The position numbers were made by a program, and so were the translations under genes. A model generated the notes under the pieces. It was not told where the DNA came from. It made no database searches and saw only the letters and a program-made list of their open reading frames with translations. DNA of 64,000 nucleotides from Cucumibacter marinus DSM 18995 (GTDB lineage: Bacteria; Pseudomonadota; Alphaproteobacteria; Rhizobiales; Devosiaceae): positions 466,988 to 530,987 of the forward strand of contig NZ_AUCR01000002.1 of assembly GCF_000429865.1 (NCBI RefSeq), read 5' to 3'. Below, one piece after another: positions 52,401 to 64,000 of the stretch (position 1 is its first letter; the number at the start of each line of letters is the position of its first letter).

Positions 52401-54590
52401 ATGGCCTCAAACTGGCGCAGTGCAGACAGCGAGATCATCAAGGTCGTCTCCGGCGAACATAATGATCCATTCGCGGTTCTGGGGCTGCACGAGGTCGAGG
52501 GCGGTTTTGTCACGCGGGCCTTTGTGCCCCACGCGCAGACCCTTGAGGCGCGACGCATGGACGGCAAGTCGCTGGGCGAATTGACCCGGCGGCATGATGC
52601 GGGCTTTTTCGAAGGAAAAGTGGCCCTCCAAGACTACCAGCCGATCATGTACCGGGCCGCAAATGAGGGTGGCGAGTGGGATGTGGCCGAGCCCTATTCG
52701 TTCGGGCCGGTGCTCGGGCCCATCGATGACTATTATCTCGGCGAGGGCTCACATCTGCGCCTTTTCGACAAGCTCGGCGCCCATTTCATGGAATTCGAGG
52801 GGGTCGAAGGCACGCATTTCGCGGTCTGGGCACCCAATGCCAAGCGGGTCTCGGTGGTGGGCCCGTTCAATGACTGGGACGGCCGCCGACACGCCATGCG
52901 CTCGCGCCTCAATACCGGGGTCTGGGAAATTTTCATTCCCTGGATCGGGCCGGGCACGATCTACAAGTTCGAGATTCTCGGCGCTACGGGCAAGATCCTG
53001 CCGCTCAAGGCCGACCCCTTCGGCCAGCAGGCGGAGCTGCGCCCCGGTAACGCCTCGATCGTGGCGGATCCGACACCGTTCGACTGGACGGACAAGGACT
53101 ATCTCGATGCCCGGCGCGAGCGGGACAAGCGGCGGGTGCCAATCTCTGTGTACGAGGTGCACCCGGGCTCATGGCGCCGCCATGAAGACGGGCGCATGCT
53201 GTCCTATGACGAGATGGCGGATCAGTTGATCCCCTATGTCCGGGAGATGGGCTTCACTCATATCGAGTTCCTGCCGATCTCCGAGCATCCCTACGACCCG
53301 AGCTGGGGCTATCAGCCCATCGGCCTTTATGCGCCGACATCGCGCTTCGGCGACCCAAAGGGTTTTGCGCGATTTGTCGATGCCGCCCATGCGGCCGATA
53401 TCGGGGTCATTCTCGATTGGGTGCCGGCGCATTTCCCGACCGACGAGCACGGGCTGGCCTGGTTCGACGGGACCGCGCTTTACGAGCATGCCGATCCGCG
53501 ACGAGGGTTCCACCCCGACTGGAACACGGCGATCTATAATTTCGGGCGCCGGGAAGTGCGCTCCTTCCTCGTCAACAACGCGCTATTCTGGCTCGAGAAA
53601 TTCCACATCGACGGGCTGCGCGTCGATGCTGTCGCCTCGATGCTCTATCTCGATTATTCCCGCAAACAGGGGGAATGGGTCGCCAACGAGAAAGGCGGGA
53701 ACGAGAATCTCGAGGCGATCGAGTTTCTTCAGGCCTTCAACAAGGAGGTCTATGCCCTGCATCCGGGCACCTTCACCGTGGCGGAGGAATCGACGTCGTG
53801 GCCCGGCGTTTCGAAGCCGGTTCATGAAGGCGGGCTCGGGTTCGGCTTCAAGTGGAATATGGGCTTCATGCACGACACGCTCGATTACCTGAAGCGTGAT
53901 CCCGTGCATCGCCGCTTCCACCACAACAACATGACCTTCGGGTTGATCTACGCATTCTCGGAGAATTTCGTGCTGCCGCTCAGCCATGACGAAGTGGTGC
54001 ACGGGAAGGGCTCGCTGCTCAACAAGATGAGCGGAGACGATTGGCAGCAATTCGCCAATCTCAGGGCCTATTACGGTTACATGTGGGGTTATCCGGGCAA
54101 GAAGCTGTTGTTCATGGGTCAGGAATTCGCCCAGCGGAACGAATGGAACGAGAGCCGGGCGCTCGATTGGTGGCTGATGGACGCGCCCGCCCATGCCGGC
54201 GTGGCGCACCTGATCGCAGACCTCAATCGCGTCTATCGCGACAATCCGGCACTGCATGCGCGCGATTGCGAACCGGACGGCTTCGAATGGCTGATGGCCG
54301 ATGATGCGGACCAGTCGGTCTTCGCCTGGCTTCGCAAGGCCGATGGCGAGAAGCCGGTGGCAGTTGTCGTCAACATGACGCCGGTGGCGCGCGAGAATTT
54401 CCAGGTGCCTGCGCCCAAACCTGGACGCTGGCGCGAAATCCTGAACACGGATTCGGAGCGTTATGGCGGCTCCAACACAGGCAATCAGGGTGTGATCGAA
54501 GCCAAAGCAGAAGCGGGGAGAGGCTGGCCGGCCAGCTTCACCATGACCCTGCCGCCCCTGGCGACGGTCTATCTCGAACCGGAAGAGTAG
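52401..54590 (+). CDS. glgB: 1,4-alpha-glucan branching enzyme
   Basis: Makes alpha-1,6 branches in glycogen. 729 residues with an N-terminal extension and CBM48 region ([21 protein letters not shown]), then the GH13 barrel: nucleophile Asp in [13 protein letters not shown] (about 408), acid/base Glu in VAEEST (about 463) and the stabilising Asp in [12 protein letters not shown] (about 529). The C-terminal β-domain ends in TVYLEPEE. Coupled closely to glgP and 18 bases before glgC. Confidence 0.97.
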   Translation: MASNWRSADSEIIKVVSGEHNDPFAVLGLHEVEGGFVTRAFVPHAQTLEARRMDGKSLGELTRRHDAGFFEGKVALQDYQPIMYRAANEGGEWDVAEPYSFGPVLGPIDDYYLGEGSHLRLFDKLGAHFMEFEGVEGTHFAVWAPNAKRVSVVGPFNDWDGRRHAMRSRLNTGVWEIFIPWIGPGTIYKFEILGATGKILPLKADPFGQQAELRPGNASIVADPTPFDWTDKDYLDARRERDKRRVPISVYEVHPGSWRRHEDGRMLSYDEMADQLIPYVREMGFTHIEFLPISEHPYDPSWGYQPIGLYAPTSRFGDPKGFARFVDAAHAADIGVILDWVPAHFPTDEHGLAWFDGTALYEHADPRRGFHPDWNTAIYNFGRREVRSFLVNNALFWLEKFHIDGLRVDAVASMLYLDYSRKQGEWVANEKGGNENLEAIEFLQAFNKEVYALHPGTFTVAEESTSWPGVSKPVHEGGLGFGFKWNMGFMHDTLDYLKRDPVHRRFHHNNMTFGLIYAFSENFVLPLSHDEVVHGKGSLLNKMSGDDWQQFANLRAYYGYMWGYPGKKLLFMGQEFAQRNEWNESRALDWWLMDAPAHAGVAHLIADLNRVYRDNPALHARDCEPDGFEWLMADDADQSVFAWLRKADGEKPVAVVVNMTPVARENFQVPAPKPGRWREILNTDSERYGGSNTGNQGVIEAKAEAGRGWPASFTMTLPPLATVYLEPEE

Positions 54591-54608
54591 GCGACAGGGA
54601 GGACGAAC

Positions 54609-55879
54609 ATGCCAGAGAACAGAAATACCGCGGCGCCATTGGCGCGTGACGCCATGGCCTATGTGCTGGCCGGGGGGCGCGGCAGCCGCCTGATGGAACT
54701 GACCGACCGGCGCGCCAAGCCTGCGGTGTTCTTCGGGGGGAAGTCGCGGATCATCGACTTCGCGCTGTCCAACGCCATCAATTCGGGTATCCGCCGCATA
54801 TCGGTGGCGACACAGTACCAGGCGCACAGCCTTATCCGGCACCTGCAACGGGGCTGGAACTTTCTGCGGCCTGAACGAAACGAAAGTTTCGATATTCTGC
54901 CCGCCAGCCAGCGCGTGGCTGAGGACAAATGGTATGCCGGCACCGCCGATGCGGTCTATCAGAACATGGACATCATCGAAGATCTGGCACCGCGCTATAT
55001 CGTCATTCTGGCCGGCGACCACGTCTACAAGATGGACTACGAACTCATGCTGCGCCAGCATGAGGACACAGGCGCCGATGTGACCGTGGGGTGCCTCGAA
55101 GTGCCGCGCGAGGAGGCGAGCGCCTTCGGGGTGATGCATGTCGACGGGCGTGACCAGATTGTCGATTTCGTCGAAAAGCCTGCCGATCCTCCGGGCATTC
55201 CCGACAAGCCTGAATTCGCTCTGGCCTCGATGGGCATCTACGTGTTCGAGACCAATTTCCTGATGGAGCAGTTGCGACGCGATGCCGAGGAACCGGGCTC
55301 GAAGCGCGATTTCGGGCGCGACATCATTCCCTATATCGTCAAGCACGGTACCGCCTGGGCGCACCGTTTCCCGCGCTCCTGTGTGCGCTCGAGCATGGAG
55401 CCGGTTTCCTATTGGCGCGATGTGGGGACGATCGATGCCTATTGGGAAGCCAATATCGATCTGACCGGGGCTGCCCCGCAGCTCGATCTTTATGACCGGG
55501 ATTGGCCGATCTGGACCTATGCCGAGATCACCCCACCGGCCAAATTCGTGCACGACCTCGAAGGACGGCGCGGGCAGGCGGTGTCTTCACTGGTTTCGGG
55601 CGACTGCATCGTTTCCGGCGCCAGCCTGCGCTCAACGCTGTTATCGACCGGCTCGCGGGTTCATTCCTTTTCCGAGCTCGATCAGGCGGTGATTCTGCCC
55701 TATTGCACCATCGATCGTGGCGCGCGGCTCAAGAATGTGGTCGTCGACCGTGGCGTCGACATTCCGGAAAACCTCGTTGTCGGTGAGGATCCGGAATTCG
55801 ATGCCAAATGGTTCCGGCGCACTGAAAAAGGCACCGTCCTGATCACCAAACCCATGATTGACCGGTACCTGGCGTCCAA

Positions 55880-55883
<4 letters not shown>
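54609..55883 (+). CDS. glgC: Glucose-1-phosphate adenylyltransferase
   Basis: Makes ADP-glucose from ATP and glucose-1-P, the controlled step of bacterial glycogen synthesis. 424 residues. The nucleotide motif is [27 protein letters not shown] in pieces, followed by [17 protein letters not shown]; the ATP and product regions [12 protein letters not shown] and [12 protein letters not shown] are intact, and a left-handed β-helix ends the protein. GGGAGGA precedes the ATG. Its stop overlaps the glgA start by four bases. Confidence 0.97.
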
Positions 55884-60978
<5,095 letters not shown>

Positions 60979-60986
<8 letters not shown>

Positions 60987-61860
60987 CGTTGGGGCCGAGA
61001 TGTTCGGCGAGGAAATCAATGAAAACGCGGGTCTTGAGCGCCAGCTTGCGCCGGTGCGGGTAGAGCACGTGGATCGGGGTGCGTTCGGTTGCGATATCGG
61101 GCAGCACGATTTCGAGCTTGCCGTCTGCGATCGACTGGTCGGCGAGAAAGCGCGGCATATAGCACAGGCCGAGGCCGGCCTCGGCCATGCCGATCAGCAC
61201 ATCGCCATTGTTCGACCGGATACGGTCATTCGCGGTGAAACTGCGCGCGCCTGACCATGGCGGCGGGCTCGTCCGCAGGGTGTAATTGAGGATCGGCCAG
61301 TTGCGCAGTTCCGCCTCCGAAGATGGCGGGCCGCCCATGCGCTTGATCAGGGCCGGGGCGGCGGCGAGTACATGCACGGTTTCTCCGATCTTGCGGGTGA
61401 TCAGCGAATCCTGTCCTGCCGCACCGATGCGGATGGCGAGATCCAGCCCGTTCTCGACGAGATCGACGAAGCTATCGGTCATCTCGAGGTCGATCTGGAC
61501 CTTGGGATTGAGTTCGAGAAATTTCGGCAGTACCGGCCCAAGATGACGGATGCCGAAACTGACCGGGGCAGTAACGCGAAGTCTTCCTTGCGGCTCGAGC
61601 GCGCTGGCGGCGAACCGGCTCTCGATCTCGTAGTTCTGCTCGAGCATGGCCCGACAGTGGTCGAGATATTCCTGTCCTGCTTCAGTCAGGGACACCTTGC
61701 GTGTGGTGCGGTTGAGCAGGCGGACATTGAGCCGGTCCTCAAGCAGGCTGAGGGTACGGCTGACAATGGCCTTGGAACAGCCAAGCCGTTCTGCCGCCGA
61801 GGTGATGCCGCCGGTTTCAGCTACGGCCACAAAGACCGACATGGCGTTCAATACGTCCAT
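60979..61860 (-). CDS. LysR-family transcriptional regulator
   Basis: A 293-residue regulator: N-terminal winged helix (FVAVAETGGITSAAERLGCS then KAIVSRTLSLLEDRL) and a C-terminal effector domain (LDLAIRIGAAGQDSL, GLGLCYMPRFLADQSI). The layout fits the large CrgA/YhjC-like LysR group; targets are unknown. GGAG lies six bases before the ATG at 61860. It is tail-to-tail with glgX, with an 8-base overlap of the 3' ends. Confidence 0.92.
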
Positions 61861-62247
61861 TCTGCGCTCCAAACCTACGGGAAATATCTAATGATTGTCT
61901 CAATTCGTCAAACGAACGTCACTGCGACAAATGGGCTGGCGGCGGCACGGAGTCGAGTCAAATAAAGGTCAGTAACACTCACTGATACCGTCTGAACATG
62001 TTAAGTAATTAGGTATTTTTACTGGCACACGCGGCCGGGACTGGATGCATTTCCTCATCGGGAACAATACGCATACATGTCGATTGTCGCATAAGTTAAG
62101 TAAATAACGCTTTGAATCGATTGGCATTTTGGTCGAAGACTTGAAAGTAATGTTGTTTTGTTTCAATTGAGTCTTTGAGGTTTATTACTATACAGGAAAA
62201 TGGAGTCAGGCTTCAGTTAGCGATTGTTCGCAAACGGGAGAACTGAC
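61861..62247. other. AT-rich intergenic region between lysR and the glycine-rich gene
   Basis: Nearly 390 bases, the most AT-rich stretch of the window apart from the MFS-SufR gap. A 65-codon minus-strand frame at 61969-62166 has no Shine-Dalgarno or family features and is not called. A plausible promoter for the downstream gene lies at its right end. Confidence 0.55.
62167..62194 (+). promoter_or_regulatory. Candidate promoter of the glycine-rich secreted protein
   Basis: TTGAGT, a 16-base spacer and TATACA resemble a sigma-70 promoter. The predicted start of transcription would leave a leader of about 45 bases before the ATG at 62248. Confidence 0.35.
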
Positions 62248-62991
62248 ATGCGTTTTCAATATTTGAAGTGGGCTTTGGTCCCGGCGTTTGCGGCGCTGGC
62301 GTTTTCGACCGTGCCGGCCCAGTCCCTCAGCCTCAATGTCGGTGGTATCGGTGTCGACGTCCTGGAAAATGACGACGACAACGACGTTGATGCCAATGTC
62401 AGCCTTGGTGGTTCGGGCGGCTCGGGTGGCACCAACACCAGCGTCAACGTCGGACTCGGCGGCGGATCGAATGGCGGTGGTGGCGGGGTTAACGCCAATG
62501 TCAATCTGGGCCTCGGCGGCAACGACAGTGGCGGGGGTACCGGCATCGGCGTCAATATCGGTCTTGGCGGCGGTGGCGACGGTTCCGGCGGCAACGGCGG
62601 CAATGGCGGCAACGGCGGCAACGGCGGCAACGGCGGCAGTGGCGATGTCTATTCTGGCGGCGGCAGTGGCGGCGGCGGGGGCGGTGGCACCATCCGCACC
62701 GGCAACAGCCGCATCGACTACCTGCTCTATCTGATGCAGTCGCGCGGCTGGGCCAATATCCAGCTGGCCTCCTACGGCTATGTCGATGTTCAGATCGTCG
62801 ATGTGCGCCGCTGGCTGGGTCGGCGTGGCTACACCCAGCTCTATCCGATCCTCCCGCGCTATTCGGGTTCCATCTATTCGGTGCAGCAGGCGCTCCGCAC
62901 GAGCGGCATTGCCAACCGGGTCAGGGTCGACATCTCCCGCGTCATCGCGATGGATGTACAGCGCAACCGGATCATCCTCTACGTCCTGTAA
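62248..62991 (+). CDS. Secreted glycine-rich protein with GGN repeat
   Basis: A 247-residue exported protein. A signal peptide (to about residue 25) is followed by an Asp/Asn-rich patch (LENDDDNDVDANVSLGG), then repeats of the form NVxLGLGG and a run of GGN triplets from a 9-base tandem repeat at about 62588-62640. The last 90 residues are non-repetitive and basic (RIDYLLYLMQSRGWANIQLA, SRVIAMDVQRNRIILYVL), probably a folded domain. No family recognised; a surface or matrix role is plausible. GGGAG precedes the ATG. Confidence 0.78.
   Translation: MRFQYLKWALVPAFAALAFSTVPAQSLSLNVGGIGVDVLENDDDNDVDANVSLGGSGGSGGTNTSVNVGLGGGSNGGGGGVNANVNLGLGGNDSGGGTGIGVNIGLGGGGDGSGGNGGNGGNGGNGGNGGSGDVYSGGGSGGGGGGGTIRTGNSRIDYLLYLMQSRGWANIQLASYGYVDVQIVDVRRWLGRRGYTQLYPILPRYSGSIYSVQQALRTSGIANRVRVDISRVIAMDVQRNRIILYVL
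62588..62640. repeat. 9-bp tandem repeat encoding Gly-Gly-Asn
   Basis: About six units of GGCGGCAAC (one AAT variant), in frame within the glycine-rich gene. Such a tract can change copy number by slippage without breaking the frame. Confidence 0.85.
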
Positions 62992-63041
62992 TCCTACTCC
63001 ACTCATTCCCCTCCCAGGGCCAAATACCGGATGATACCGTG

Positions 63042-63072
63042 AAGAACCGGACCGCAAGGCCCGGTTCTTTTT
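63042..63072 (+). terminator. Terminator of the glycine-rich gene
   Basis: A long stem (AAGAACCGG with CCGGTTCTT, extended inwards past one mismatch to a GCAA loop) runs directly into TTTTT. Confidence 0.9.
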
Positions 63073-63141
63073 GATGGGACTGGGGGGCTCCCGGGAAGGG
63101 CCGGGTCCTCAGGGCCCGGTTCTTCTGGCTCAAAACAAACA

Positions 63142-63166
63142 AAAGGCCGGGCGTGAAGCCCGGCCC
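63142..63166 (-). terminator. Terminator downstream of ald
   Basis: On the minus strand an 8-bp perfect stem GGCCGGGC / GCCCGGCC with a 5-base loop is followed by TTTTG. It lies about 130 bases beyond the ald stop. Confidence 0.7.
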
Positions 63167-63246
63167 CGTTCGCGCGGAGGAGGAAGAGGTCGCGCGCCGG
63201 GCCCGGTCAGCGTTCCAGGGAAGCGCTGAACGGCCCCGGTTTTCTT

Positions 63247-63299
63247 GTTGTCGCGTTTCCGAACGGTGAACCGGTATCCACTTCACCTGGAAACGCTTT
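63247..63299. repeat. Dispersed palindromic repeat, copy B
   Basis: The arms CGCGTTTCCGAACGGTGAA and TTCACCTGGAAACGC match copy A at 7233-7308 exactly, with a shorter middle (CCGGTATCCAC). The right end overlaps the ald stop codon. Confidence 0.8.
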
Positions 63300-64000
63300 A
63301 GCCGATCAGGTTGTCTGCCGGCACATAGTCATAGCCGAGGTCGCGGGCGACCGGGGCGCAGGTGACCTTGCCGTCACAGACATTGAGACCGTTCTTGAGG
63401 TGACGATCATCCTTGAGGGCCTGCTTCCAGCCCTTGTTGGCGATGTCCATGGCAAAGCGCAGGGTCACATTGTTGAGCGCATAGGTCGAGGTGCGCGCCA
63501 CTGCGCCCGGCATGTTGGCCACGCAGTAATGGACCACATCGCCGACCATATAGGTCGGTTCGGCATGGGTGGTGGCCTTGGAGGTCTCGAAGCAACCGCC
63601 CTGGTCGATGGCGACATCGACGAGCACCGCGCCGCGCTCCATCGTGCCCAGCATGTCGCGGGTCACGAGCTTCGGGGCGGCAGCGCCCGGCACCAGTACG
63701 GCGCCGATGACGAGATCGGCAGCGGCAACCTGCTCGGCGAGCGCTGCGGTGGTCGAATAGAGCACCTTTGCGCTCGACTCGAAGTGGTTCTCGAGCTTTT
63801 CGAGCACGTTCGGGTTGCGGTCGAGAATGGTGACGTCGGCATGCATGCCGACGGCCATCTGGGCCGCGTTGAAGCCGACGACGCCGCCACCGATGATGAC
63901 GACCTTGCCCGGCAGCACGCCCGGCACACCGCCCAGCAGCACACCGCGGCCGCCATGGGCCTTTTCAAGCGCGTTGGCGCCGGCGTGGACCGACATGCGG
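63298..64000 (-). CDS. ald: Alanine dehydrogenase, C-terminal part (truncated by window edge)
   Basis: Converts L-alanine to pyruvate and ammonia with NAD+. About 234 codons of the C-terminal part are visible: the Rossmann motif [51 protein letters not shown] and [16 protein letters not shown], all characteristic of Ald. The N-terminal catalytic Lys and His lie outside. The gene ends within a dispersed palindromic repeat and has a terminator downstream. Confidence 0.96.
   Translation of the reverse strand, partial: RMSVHAGANALEKAHGGRGVLLGGVPGVLPGKVVIIGGGVVGFNAAQMAVGMHADVTILDRNPNVLEKLENHFESSAKVLYSTTAALAEQVAAADLVIGAVLVPGAAAPKLVTRDMLGTMERGAVLVDVAIDQGGCFETSKATTHAEPTYMVGDVVHYCVANMPGAVARTSTYALNNVTLRFAMDIANKGWKQALKDDRHLKNGLNVCDGKVTCAPVARDLGYDYVPADNLIG

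Noticed and set aside
61969-62166. 65-codon minus-strand frame in the AT-rich gap
   Set aside because: No ribosome-binding site and no recognisable protein features; AT-rich intergenic DNA explains it poorly as coding.
62588-62640. Regularly spaced repeat as CRISPR or origin iterons
   Set aside because: It is an in-frame 9-bp codon repeat inside a glycine-rich gene.
62972-63286. 104-codon minus-strand frame between ald and the glycine-rich gene
   Set aside because: It spans two terminators and a palindromic repeat and has no family features.

Overview
This window is a high-GC chromosomal segment that reads as an alphaproteobacterium of the Hyphomicrobiales (Rhizobiales). A Devosia or Pelagibacterium-like relative is my guess, not a demonstrated placement. 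The clues are unlinked but co-oriented carA and carB, a CarB with an extra charged segment, the order carA / yqeY / dnaG / rpoD, a glgP-glgB-glgC-glgA-pgm-glgX operon, many DivK/CheY-like and PAS-GGDEF-EAL signalling proteins, and short palindromic repeats of the kind common in rhizobia. No rRNA, CRISPR array, insertion sequence, prophage or plasmid function was found. One tRNA gene (CAU anticodon) is present.

Layout. 0-10 kb: 5'-terminal part of carB (minus strand), an aldo/keto reductase, a YddG-like exporter, a small LuxR-type regulator, a SnoaL-like protein, a DUF1801 protein, a glycine-rich membrane ORF with no normal start codon, cyclopropane fatty acid synthase, Ohr, and a Tat-exported CpdB nucleotidase. 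10-23 kb: a GNAT protein, a YpfJ zinc metallopeptidase overlapping an unusual two-domain glycosyltransferase and a BaiN/HI0933-type flavoprotein, a repeat-rich spacer (103-bp tandem repeat plus a 170-bp nested inverted repeat), carA, yqeY, a second GNAT, a small exported protein, a GFA-type protein, dnaG and rpoD. 23-35 kb is the accessory stretch: a Crp/Fnr regulator divergent from an SDR, a large KAP-type membrane NTPase, two TetR regulators around a small membrane protein, a PadR regulator between two GyrI-like paralogues, a HlyU-like protein, and an epimerase-MFS pair divergent from a SufR-like regulator.

35-49 kb: several small single-pass membrane proteins, LysE, YjbQ, a large OmpA-family protein with a duplicated two-cysteine domain, an ankyrin lipoprotein, TauE, a SIMPL protein, the tRNA, an SRPBCC-ArsR pair, and a signalling block (hybrid histidine kinase, two stand-alone receivers, PAS-GGDEF-EAL). 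49-61 kb: Dps divergent from the complete glycogen operon. GlgC makes ADP-glucose, GlgA polymerises, GlgB branches, GlgP and GlgX degrade, and Pgm connects glucose-1-P to glucose-6-P. 61-64 kb: a LysR regulator, a secreted glycine-rich protein with a GGN repeat, and the 3' part of alanine dehydrogenase.

The most unusual items are the fused GT32-like / Anp1-like glycosyltransferase, the KAP NTPase with an unrecognised N-terminal half, the start-less glycine-rich ORF with a hidden two-helix membrane hairpin, the OmpA protein with duplicated cysteine modules, and several palindromes beside small local regulators (Crp/Fnr, TetR, PadR, ArsR) that are likely operators.
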